5,745 nt of DNA. Source: Avisuccinivibrio_A sp964399665. GTDB lineage: Bacteria > Pseudomonadota > Gammaproteobacteria > Enterobacterales > Succinivibrionaceae. The position numbers were made by a program, and so were the translations under genes. Of the stretch, positions 1-5,691 are shown piece by piece; the stretch's first letter is position 1; every line of letters begins with the position of its first letter. The stretch is taken from positions 1 to 5,745 of the forward strand of contig CAYNSI010000140.1 of the NCBI GenBank assembly GCA_964399665.1, given 5' to 3'. The notes below the pieces were generated by a model, which did not search any database, was not told the DNA's origin, and worked only from the letters and a program-made list of their open reading frames with translations.

Positions 1-23
1 TTTTTCTTGCTGAATGATTTCAT
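1..23 (-). CDS. 5' end of a divergent gene of unknown function (partial)
   Basis: On the minus strand an ATG at 23-21 opens a frame reading MKSFSKK up to the window edge. A strong Shine-Dalgarno stretch (GGAGGA, complement of 31-36) lies seven bases before it, and this ribosome binding site is the reason for calling a gene from so few codons. The gene runs away from the aldolase/TRAP operon, so the two share the intergenic region. Divergent neighbours of such operons are often a transcription regulator or another enzyme of the same pathway, but seven residues cannot tell which. Confidence 0.55.
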
Positions 24-372
24 GATTTTCTCCTCCCTCTGCTTGATGGTGCATGTAGACATTATCTTGAATAACCTGGGGAATTCCCACTATGGAGATC
101 CTGTTTTTTGATCTGACTTAAAGTTTTAGCCTAAATCAAAGCCACACTTTTTTTGAAAAGCCCCTTTTTTTGAGAAGTCAGGCTATCCAAACCTGTAACT
201 TATTGTTCTTATCGGCTAGAATGTCACAAGCAGTCTTATGCGGATTTTCCTCCTGCCCCTTTTTGCCTGCAGAACTTCTGTGATCTGTGCGGCGTAATAA
301 GGATGAAACCCGTTTTGAGCACAACTTAAGAAGGAAACTGCCTGTTTTCAATAAAGCAATGGGGAATTCTTT
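24..372. promoter_or_regulatory. Divergent intergenic region, probable control region for both flanking genes
   Basis: This stretch of about 350 bp has no credible coding frame. It must hold the promoters for the leftward gene and the rightward aldolase/TRAP operon. Visible elements are a 10-bp palindrome GGGAATTCCC at 79-88, an inverted repeat AGATC-N9-GATCT at 96-114, and two copies of CTTTTTTTGARAAG at 147-160 and 164-177. A TAGAAT at 217-222 resembles a -10 box for the operon, but the -35 region 17 bp upstream (TGTAAC) is poor. No convincing CRP site was found. Which of these elements function is not shown by sequence alone. Confidence 0.5.
147..177. repeat. Two direct repeats CTTTTTTTGARAAG
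   Basis: The 14-base unit occurs at 147-160 (CTTTTTTTGAAAAG) and 164-177 (CTTTTTTTGAGAAG), with one difference and a 17-bp period. The T7 runs could bend DNA or form tandem regulator sites. They could also be chance similarity in an AT-rich promoter region. Confidence 0.5.
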
Positions 373-1146
373 ATGAATCAGTTCAAAAAGAGGCTTTTAG
401 ATGGGGAAAAGCTCATAGGTTTTGAAGTAGATCTGGCAGAACCGTGCATCTCTGAAATGGTAGCAGCCTGCGGCTTTGACTTTATTTGGATAGATACTGA
501 ACATCAGGCCCAGGATTATCAAACCGTCTTAAACCAAATCATAGCCTGCAAGGCAGGCGGCGCCGCATCCTTGGTCCGCATCCCCCAAAATGAACACTTT
601 CTTGCCAAAAGGATCCTGGAAATGGGGCCTGACGGGATCATCTTCCCCAATGTAAATTCAACTGCAGAATTACAAAAGGCCATGCAAAGCTGTCTTTATC
701 CCCCTGAAGGCAACCGCGGCTTCGGCCCCAAAAGAGCCTGCGCTTATGGGCTCATGAATTTATTTGACTACATTAAAGATGCCGCAGATTCCATGTGCCA
801 TTTTGCCCAGCTTGAGCATGTTAAGGCAATAGAAGATCTGGACAATATGCTTAAAGTTAAAGGCTGCGACGGTTTTATTGTCGGCCCCTGCGATCTCTCA
901 GGCTCCATAGGTCTTTTAAATCAGACCAAACACCCTAAAGTCCTTGAGCTTATCGACATTGCAATCGAAAAATGTCATAAAGCAGGAAAACCAATTGGTA
1001 TTGCCGCAGCCTACAGTAAAGAGGACATAAAGTTCTGGTACGACAGGGGCTTTCAATTTATTTCCTCGGGAACCGATGTTGCGGCCATTATTGACAAGGC
1101 CCGGGAACAGGCTGCCGTTATGTCCGGCATTTTTAAAAAAGATTAA
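373..1146 (+). CDS. HpcH/HpaI family aldolase (2-keto-3-deoxy acid, pyruvate-releasing)
   Basis: This 257-residue protein has the size and motifs of class II, divalent-metal-dependent aldolases of the HpcH/HpaI family (HpaI, GarL, RhmA), which reversibly cleave 2-keto-3-deoxy acids to pyruvate and an aldehyde in the cytoplasm. Residues that line up with known HpaI catalytic positions are His44 in DTEHQ, Arg69 in LVRIP, Glu148 in QLEH and Asp174 in GPCDLSGSIG; the last two would bind the metal. The RGFGPKRACAYG segment near 115-126 is typical of one branch of the family. The ATG at 373 follows GGGGA at 361-365, and an in-frame TAA at 352-354 rules out an earlier start. It is the first gene of the operon, 24 bp before dctP, so its substrate probably derives from the solute the TRAP system imports. 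Family assignment is firm; the exact substrate (rhamnonate-, glucarate- or hydroxyheptanedioate-type) is not determined. Confidence 0.93.
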   Translation: MNQFKKRLLDGEKLIGFEVDLAEPCISEMVAACGFDFIWIDTEHQAQDYQTVLNQIIACKAGGAASLVRIPQNEHFLAKRILEMGPDGIIFPNVNSTAELQKAMQSCLYPPEGNRGFGPKRACAYGLMNLFDYIKDAADSMCHFAQLEHVKAIEDLDNMLKVKGCDGFIVGPCDLSGSIGLLNQTKHPKVLELIDIAIEKCHKAGKPIGIAAAYSKEDIKFWYDRGFQFISSGTDVAAIIDKAREQAAVMSGIFKKD

Positions 1147-1170
1147 CTTTCACACATTAAGGAGTGACGT

Positions 1171-2169
1171 ATGAAACTTAAAACCACCCTTCTTGCTGCA
1201 GCCGCAGCCTGCGCTGCTGCTTTTTCGGCAAATGCTGCTGATTTTCCGCAGATGAAGCTTTCGTTTGCGCATACTGCTGCAGCAAGCCATGCCCATAATG
1301 AAGCTGCCATGTTGTTTAAGAAGGAAGTTGAAGAAGCTACGGGAGGACAGGTTCAGGTAGAAGTATATCCGGCCTCGGAGCTTGGAGATCAACCGTCCCT
1401 CCTTGACCAGTGCGTCACAGGGGGTGATGTGGATCTTGCCATAGTCTCCCAGTCAAATCTTGCAACTTACATAGCCAAGATCAATGCCATAAGCGCACCC
1501 TTCCTTTTTGATGACTATGATCATGCCCATAGAGTCATTGATGAATACATCATGCCGTGGCTGTACGATGATATGGCTGAGGTCATGAATGTTCTGCCCC
1601 TTTCAATGTTTGACTACGGCTTCAGGCATGTTACCACCCAGAATATTGAGGTGAAGACTGCAGCAGATCTTAAGGGCGTAAAAATCAGGGTTCCGCCGTC
1701 AGCAGGACTTCTGGCAGCCTTCGATGCCCTGGGAGCCAATACCCAGACTATCGCCTACGCCGAGCTTTACCAATCCTTAAAGCAGGGTGTGGTTGACGGC
1801 GAGGAAAACCCGGTTGCCACCATTCTGGCCGATTCCTACTATGAGGCCCAGAACCAGCTTGCCTTAACCGGACACTTTTTTGACATGCAAGCTCTTATCA
1901 TCAATAAGGATGTCTATGATGAAATGACCCCTGAGCTTCAGGAAGTTGTCAAAAAGGCCGCCATCAATGCCCAGAACTTAACCCGTGATCTTATCACCAG
2001 CCAGGAGTCTCAAATTATTGAAGAGCTCAAGGGCTTTGGCATGAATGTCACCGAGGTTGACAAGAAGAGCTTCGTCGACATGATGGGGCCTGCCTATGAA
2101 AAAATGGGCGATTTAAGCGGTCAGGAAGAGCTTGACAATCTTCTTAAGGCAATCAACGAACTGAGGTAA
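1171..2169 (+). CDS. dctP: TRAP transporter periplasmic solute-binding protein, DctP family
   Basis: This 332-residue protein begins with a Sec signal peptide: lysines at 2 and 4, an alanine-rich hydrophobic core, and a SANA-AD junction that suggests cleavage after Ala22. The mature part reads as a DctP-type binding protein. Arg152 in GFRHVTT, Arg173 in KIRVP and Asn213 in DGEENP match the SiaP positions Arg127, Arg147 and Asn187; the second arginine forms the usual salt bridge with the ligand carboxylate. The protein should therefore bind an organic acid or sugar acid in the periplasm and hand it to DctQM. The start is set by TAAGGAG at 1158-1164, six bases before the ATG. The aldolase gene ends 24 bp upstream. 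A strong stem-loop follows the stop codon and could favour extra synthesis of this subunit. The ligand cannot be named from sequence alone. Confidence 0.95.
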   Translation: MKLKTTLLAAAAACAAAFSANAADFPQMKLSFAHTAAASHAHNEAAMLFKKEVEEATGGQVQVEVYPASELGDQPSLLDQCVTGGDVDLAIVSQSNLATYIAKINAISAPFLFDDYDHAHRVIDEYIMPWLYDDMAEVMNVLPLSMFDYGFRHVTTQNIEVKTAADLKGVKIRVPPSAGLLAAFDALGANTQTIAYAELYQSLKQGVVDGEENPVATILADSYYEAQNQLALTGHFFDMQALIINKDVYDEMTPELQEVVKKAAINAQNLTRDLITSQESQIIEELKGFGMNVTEVDKKSFVDMMGPAYEKMGDLSGQEELDNLLKAINELR

Positions 2170-2175
2170 TCCATT

Positions 2176-2195
2176 AGGCCCGGTCTTCCGGGCCT
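2176..2195 (+). other. Intercistronic stem-loop between dctP and dctM
   Basis: AGGCCCGG at 2176-2183 pairs perfectly with CCGGGCCT at 2188-2195 around a TCTT loop, and a T-G pair can extend it. No T-run follows, so it is not a standard intrinsic terminator. Stem-loops in this place commonly protect the upstream mRNA end and raise the level of the binding protein over the membrane subunits. It begins six bases after the dctP stop and ends before the dctM ribosome binding site at 2205-2211. Confidence 0.8.
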
Positions 2196-2220
2196 GCCCC
2201 GGCTTAAGGAGTTTATTCCC

Positions 2221-3519
2221 ATGATAATGTTCATAATGTTCTTTGGGGTGCTGATAGCTTTATTTATCGGGGTCACCACCGCCGGAACCATGGCTTTTAT
2301 TTCCATGGCTACTTATTTCGGACTGGGCGAGGCCACGATGAACAATATGATAAGGCTGCCCCAAAGTATGTACGATCAGGTCAAGGGCATCACCCTAATG
2401 GCCATTCCCTTCTTCCTTCTTATGGGCAATTTTATGAACAGAGGGGGAGTTTCAAGGGATCTCTTCGCTTTTGCCAGGGCATGTCTCGGCCACCGCTGGG
2501 GAGGTCTTGCAATCGCAGCCATTGCCTCCTGCATGATCATGTCGGCTATGTCAGGATCCTGTGCTGCCGTGGCGGCAGGAATAGGCATGATTGCCATTGC
2601 CGAGATGAGGGACTCAGGATATGATCAACCATTCTCCGCTGCGGCCATTGCTTCAGGAGGGGGGTTAGGACCCATTATTCCTCCAAGCATCACCCTGATT
2701 CTTTTTGCCTCTTTAGTTCCCGGAACTTCCGTAAACGCTTTGTTTTTAGGCGGAGTGATCCCGGGTATTTTAATAGGCCTGATTTTTATCGTTTACGCCA
2801 GCTATACCTCAAAGCGCCACAACTTCGGCATGGTACCTGCCGTTCCCATGAAAGAAAGAGTGCAGCTTGGCATCAAGGCCATCTGGGCTTTGTTGATCCC
2901 GGTAATTGTCCTGGGGGGAATTTTTGCAGGCCTCTTTACGGCAACCGAGGCTGCAGCCGTGGCGGCTTTTTATGCCATGCTCCTTGGTATGTTCAAATAT
3001 AAGAAGATAAAAATTGCTGATTTGCCGGAGATCTTCTGGGCTACGGCTAAGTCCACAGGGCAAATCATGTTTATTATCGCAACTGCGGCCTTTTTCCAGC
3101 ATGTGCTGTTAAAAACCAGGATCCCTCACATGGTGGTCGAAGAGATTGTTTCGATATTCTCTTCAATAGGCCCGGTTCTCGTGGTAATCATCATCGTGCT
3201 GTTGATTATGGGATGCTTTATGGAAGGAACCGCCATCCTGCTTATTACCGTCCCCATTTTCTATCCTTTGGCTAGTGCCTACGGCTATCCTACGATACAG
3301 CTTGCCATTGTGATGTGTATTGCCTTAGCATGCGGAGCATTGACTCCCCCCGTGGGTATTAATCTGTACGTAATGTCGAGTATCACCGGCGAGAAAGTAA
3401 TGACCATAGGAAAGTGCGCTATTCCCTTTGTGCTTATTATGGTGGCAGTGACCCTCTTGGTGGCATTTTTCCCGCCCGTTGCAAACTTTCTGCCCCAGGC
3501 ACTGGGCTACAAGATATAA
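2221..3519 (+). CDS. dctM: TRAP transporter large membrane subunit, DctM family
   Basis: This 432-residue, very hydrophobic protein has the normal DctM length and about a dozen membrane segments. It is the ion-coupled transport subunit in the inner membrane. Family signatures appear in order: LMAIPFFLLMGNFMNRGG (residues 59-76), MSAMSGSCAAVAAGIG (107-122), ASGGGLGPIIPPSITL (144-159), GLFTATEAAAVAAFYA (237-252) and GALTPPVGINLYV (372-384). The glycine/serine-rich and PP-containing loops correspond to the hairpin and Na+-site regions of the family. TAAGGAG at 2205-2211 supports the ATG at 2221. It lies 51 bp after dctP, the gap being filled by a stem-loop, and 18 bp before dctQ. Its position before dctQ is the less usual order, since P-Q-M is more common. 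No truncation or frameshift is seen. Confidence 0.96.
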   Translation: MIMFIMFFGVLIALFIGVTTAGTMAFISMATYFGLGEATMNNMIRLPQSMYDQVKGITLMAIPFFLLMGNFMNRGGVSRDLFAFARACLGHRWGGLAIAAIASCMIMSAMSGSCAAVAAGIGMIAIAEMRDSGYDQPFSAAAIASGGGLGPIIPPSITLILFASLVPGTSVNALFLGGVIPGILIGLIFIVYASYTSKRHNFGMVPAVPMKERVQLGIKAIWALLIPVIVLGGIFAGLFTATEAAAVAAFYAMLLGMFKYKKIKIADLPEIFWATAKSTGQIMFIIATAAFFQHVLLKTRIPHMVVEEIVSIFSSIGPVLVVIIIVLLIMGCFMEGTAILLITVPIFYPLASAYGYPTIQLAIVMCIALACGALTPPVGINLYVMSSITGEKVMTIGKCAIPFVLIMVAVTLLVAFFPPVANFLPQALGYKI

Positions 3520-3537
3520 AGTGTAGGGAGACAGCAT

Positions 3538-4158
3538 ATGAATCCATATTTTAAAGCTGAAGATTTTGTAGGCAGGATAACCCGCTGTCTTGCAGCGATC
3601 TGCCTGATGATAGTCTTTGTGCTGTTCCTTATAAATATCATCAGAAGGGTGCCATTTATAACCTGGAATCCCACCTGGATTGATGAGACCATCATGTTCT
3701 TTCTGGTGTGGATGATTTTCCTTGCAGCAGCCGAACTTGTTAGGACAGGAGAGCACTTTATAGTAGATCTTGTAACCGACAAACTAAAGGGCAGAATCTC
3801 AGGCAGGATCTGCAGGCTAATAGCAACTGTCATCATGCTGCTTACCTACTTTGTCATCCTGTACTTCGGGGTTAAGCTGTGCATTAGATCCAATATCAAG
3901 GCCACGTCCTCACTGCCTACGTTTATCAAAATGTCCTGGTTCTACACCTGCATCCCCGTGTGTACCTTCTTCATGGTTATCTATGCTTTGCGTGATGTTT
4001 ACTATGCCGTTATGGATCTGGCAACAGGAGGCAAAGTCACTGCAAAACTTGAAGAAATGAAAGCTGCAGCAATGGCAAAAGATGAAGATGCCCTTGCCAT
4101 TGAAAGGGCAAGAAAAGCTTTGGAAGAGCACAAGAACAAAGGCGGCTGCGGCGGGTAG
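3538..4158 (+). CDS. dctQ: TRAP transporter small membrane subunit, DctQ family
   Basis: This 206-residue protein has four predicted membrane helices (about 15-36, 51-68, 93-116 and 134-156), as in DctQ subunits. The conserved DctQ pattern is visible as W47-D49-E50, VWMIFLAAAELVR (57-69) and GEHFIVDL (71-78). It forms the membrane complex with DctM and helps dock the loaded binding protein. AGGGAG at 3525-3530, seven bases before the ATG, supports the start. After the last helix comes a roughly 45-residue charged, probably helical cytoplasmic tail (about 162-206), rich in Lys, Glu and Ala, ending in GGCGG. This makes it longer than many DctQ proteins. It is the last gene of the operon, and terminator-like structures follow. 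Confidence 0.93.
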   Translation: MNPYFKAEDFVGRITRCLAAICLMIVFVLFLINIIRRVPFITWNPTWIDETIMFFLVWMIFLAAAELVRTGEHFIVDLVTDKLKGRISGRICRLIATVIMLLTYFVILYFGVKLCIRSNIKATSSLPTFIKMSWFYTCIPVCTFFMVIYALRDVYYAVMDLATGGKVTAKLEEMKAAAMAKDEDALAIERARKALEEHKNKGGCGG

Positions 4159-4171
4159 CTTAGCTTAGGAA

Positions 4172-4191
4172 GGCCTGCTAAAAGGCAGGCC
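4172..4191 (+). terminator. GC-rich stem-loop after dctQ (weak terminator or 3'-end stabiliser)
   Basis: GGCCTGC at 4172-4178 pairs with GCAGGCC at 4185-4191. A T-G pair can add one step and leave an AAAA loop. It starts 14 bases after the dctQ stop. The following bases (GATGTTTATC) are only mildly T-rich, so termination here alone would be weak, and mRNA 3'-end protection is the alternative. On the minus strand it could also act on nusG read-through. Confidence 0.5.
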
Positions 4192-4263
4192 GATGTTTAT
4201 CTCAGGATCAATATTAAATCGTTAAGGTTAAGATCCTAAGGTTAGAAACTTTACAGCAACAGT

Positions 4264-4279
4264 ACAGTTACAGTTACAG
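4264..4279. repeat. Short tandem ACAGTT repeat in the convergent intergenic region
   Basis: ACAGTT occurs twice followed by ACAG in a 6-bp period. Further ACAG units stand at 4253, 4259 and 4283. A second small repeat, TAAGGTTA, occurs at 4223-4230 and 4237-4244. The region lies between two converging operons and no function is evident. Confidence 0.4.
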
Positions 4280-4297
4280 GAAACAGAATTTGACTGA

Positions 4298-4328
4298 GGC
4301 TGCTTCATGATTATGAGGCAACCTTTTT
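4298..4328 (+). terminator. Intrinsic terminator of the aldolase/TRAP operon
   Basis: Bases 4298-4308 (GGCTGCTTCAT) pair with 4313-4323 (ATGAGGCAACC) around a GATT loop, with one T-G wobble and one C-A mismatch, and a T5 run at 4324-4328 follows at once. This is the form of a plus-strand intrinsic terminator, about 140 bp after dctQ. The same hairpin can form in minus-strand RNA just after nusG, where the tail is not U-rich, so two-way action is possible but less supported. Confidence 0.65.
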
Positions 4329-4342
4329 AGTGACTTTTTAAA

Positions 4343-5065
4343 TTAAAGGTCTTTTTCTACCTGGCTGAACTCAAGGTCCACTGGAGTTGCCCTGCCAAAA
4401 ATGGCAATGGAAACGGTAAGGCGGTTTTTCTCATAATCAACCTTTTCAACCGTTCCAACGAAATCCTTAAAGGCTCCGTCAATGGCGCGGACCATTTCCC
4501 CGACCTCAAACATGGTCTTGGGCCGCGGGGACTCTTCAGACTCACGAAGACGCGACAGGATCTTTTCTGCCTCAGCTGTTGTTATGGGAAGAGGCCTGTC
4601 GGAGGTGCCTCCTACAAAATTGAGTACTCTGTCAGTATGTTTGACCAGCTGCCAAGTTTCAGAATTCATGCGCATCTGGACCAGGACATAGCCCGGGAAA
4701 AATTTACGCTCAGACTCGCGTTTCTTGCCGTCCCTGATTTCTTTGACCTTTTCCTTGGGGACTAAAATTTCTCCAAAATCATCCTCCATGCCCATAAGTT
4801 TGACCCGCTCGCGCAGAGTCTGGGCAACGCGCTGCTCAAAGCCTGAAAAAGCCTGGATCACATACCAGCGCAAGGGAGACTTACCGTCAGGAGACTTCTG
4901 CTCTTCCTTGTGGTCTTCCTTGGTACCCGCAGCTGCATCAGTATCTGCCTTATTCTCCTTAAGGTCCAAATTCTCGGCTGCATCCTTAACTGCATCAGTA
5001 TCGATGTTCTCAAGGCCCGGCGCGGCAACTTCAGTTGTTAAATCAAAATCATTGACATCTGACAT
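4343..5065 (-). CDS. nusG: Transcription termination/antitermination factor NusG with a long acidic N-terminal extension
   Basis: NusG binds RNA polymerase through its N-terminal NGN domain and Rho or ribosomal protein S10 through its C-terminal KOW domain. Here the NGN domain starts near residue 66 (RWYVIQAFSGFE) and includes SERKFFPGYVLVQM (118-131) and FVGGTSDRP (150-158). The KOW domain is about 186-238, with FEVGEMVRAIDGAF and IFGRATPVDLEFSQVEK. The match to E. coli NusG is close through the whole core. The protein has 240 residues against 181 in E. coli; the excess is residues 1-64, with 18 Asp/Glu, low complexity and an imperfect 19-residue repeat. The ATG has a good ribosome binding site (AGAGGA, complement of 5073-5078) overlapping the secE stop, which favours the long form. 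A TTG at codon 65 (4873-4871) would give an E. coli-sized protein but has no clear ribosome binding site. It is 12 bp after secE. The usual rplK does not follow. Confidence 0.97.
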   Translation of the reverse strand: MSDVNDFDLTTEVAAPGLENIDTDAVKDAAENLDLKENKADTDAAAGTKEDHKEEQKSPDGKSPLRWYVIQAFSGFEQRVAQTLRERVKLMGMEDDFGEILVPKEKVKEIRDGKKRESERKFFPGYVLVQMRMNSETWQLVKHTDRVLNFVGGTSDRPLPITTAEAEKILSRLRESEESPRPKTMFEVGEMVRAIDGAFKDFVGTVEKVDYEKNRLTVSIAIFGRATPVDLEFSQVEKDL

Positions 5066-5077
5066 AGGTCTTTCCTC

Positions 5078-5572
5078 TTACATGGTAATGGCACGCACTA
5101 CCTGCAGTACCAGAAGATCGCACAAATACAGGAAAAGACTCACAAGGCATACTGCTACAAAAACAATAAATGTAGTCTGCACTGCCTCAGGACGGGTTGG
5201 CCACACTACCTTTCTTAATTCAATGTAGGCCTGCCCTGCAAAGGAAATCAGCGTTCTTCCCTTGTTAGTAAACAGTACCACACCAAGTCCTGCCACAATC
5301 ACGGCAATTACGACGATAGTGCGTACCAGGCGGCCTAAAGTACCCTCATCAAAAATATAGTATTGAGTGTAATAATAATTACCGCCTATGGCCCCGATGA
5401 TCAGGGCAAAGGAAAGCAGCCATAACAAACGATCCAGCACCAGCGGAACTGCCGCATCCCTGCCTGGGTTTTTGATATTTTTACCTGACTTTACGACAGG
5501 AGTTTTTTTCTCCCCTGTCTTTTTAACACCTGCCTTACTGCCAGATGCCCTGGTATTCCCGGCGTCACTCAT
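5078..5572 (-). CDS. secE: Preprotein translocase subunit SecE, three-helix type
   Basis: SecE clamps SecY in the inner-membrane Sec translocon. This 164-residue protein has three membrane segments (about 46-64, 81-102 and 132-156), the E. coli-type architecture. The conserved amphipathic and hinge segment AYIELRKVVWPTRPE (115-129) comes before the third helix. FTNKGRTLISFAGQA matches the E. coli region before it. It is longer than E. coli SecE (127 residues) because of a lysine-rich N-terminal part (1-40, net charge about +7) that should be cytoplasmic. An in-frame TGA eight codons upstream of the ATG excludes any start further out. The ribosome binding site is weak (AGGG about ten bases upstream), unlike that of nusG. 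It lies between tuf and nusG, the standard gammaproteobacterial context, and is probably cotranscribed with nusG. Confidence 0.96.
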   Translation of the reverse strand: MSDAGNTRASGSKAGVKKTGEKKTPVVKSGKNIKNPGRDAAVPLVLDRLLWLLSFALIIGAIGGNYYYTQYYIFDEGTLGRLVRTIVVIAVIVAGLGVVLFTNKGRTLISFAGQAYIELRKVVWPTRPEAVQTTFIVFVAVCLVSLFLYLCDLLVLQVVRAITM

Positions 5573-5622
5573 ATTCCGTGCACCCTGTCTGCCTCAAAAC
5601 CTGCCCTTTAAAGATACACAAA

Positions 5623-5646
5623 CCGCAACCCCAAACGAGGCTGCGG
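5623..5646 (-). terminator. Probable tuf terminator or attenuator upstream of secE
   Basis: In minus-strand RNA, CCGCAGCCTC pairs with GGGGTTGCGG around a GTTT loop, giving a 10-bp stem with two G-U pairs. The next bases are TTTGTGTATCTTT, a broken T-rich tail. It lies about 45 bases after the tuf stop and 50 before the secE start, where a tuf terminator is expected. The imperfect tail suggests partial read-through into secE-nusG. Confidence 0.55.
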
Positions 5647-5660
5647 GTAAAACTCTGTAC

Positions 5661-5690
5661 CTTATATTAAGGTTTTAGGCTTTTTTACAA
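5661..5690 (-). promoter_or_regulatory. Candidate sigma-70 promoter for secE-nusG
   Basis: On the minus strand TTGTAA (5690-5685) and TATAAG (5666-5661) are separated by 18 bp, a fair -35/-10 pair just after the tuf stop. A small palindrome, ACCTTA-TAT-TAAGGT at 5659-5673, overlaps the -10 box. RNA started here would carry the 5623-5646 hairpin in its leader. The match is moderate and the region is AT-rich, so chance is a real alternative. Confidence 0.35.
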
Positions 5691-5691
5691 T

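Noticed and set aside
279..294. A TGTGA half-site suggesting CRP control of the operon
   Set aside because: The second half (CGGCG in place of TCACA) does not match, so the site is not credible.
238..297. A 19-codon frame (ATG at 238) before the aldolase gene, with a somewhat hydrophobic product
   Set aside because: It has no Shine-Dalgarno sequence and no recognisable pattern, so chance is the simpler explanation.
359..376. A five-codon frame MGNSL whose TGA overlaps the aldolase ATG, suggesting translational coupling
   Set aside because: The ATG at 359 has no ribosome binding site of its own; the GGGGA inside it serves the aldolase start.
3325..3756. A 143-codon minus-strand open frame across the dctM-dctQ junction
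   Set aside because: It is His/Cys/Lys-rich, opposite two well-supported membrane protein genes, and its composition is that of the complement of hydrophobic codons.
4204..4238. AGGATC and GATCCT arms as a nusG terminator
   Set aside because: There are only six paired bases around a loop of about twenty, with no T-tail, so the structure would be unstable.
4725..5228. A 167-codon plus-strand open frame opposite nusG and secE
   Set aside because: Both minus-strand proteins here are clear family members; the serine/arginine-rich plus-strand product is an antisense shadow.
5573..5691. A possible tRNA-Trp gene between tuf and secE
   Set aside because: The spacer shows no cloverleaf, T-loop GTTCRA motif or CCA anticodon arm; the GC-rich part is a single hairpin.
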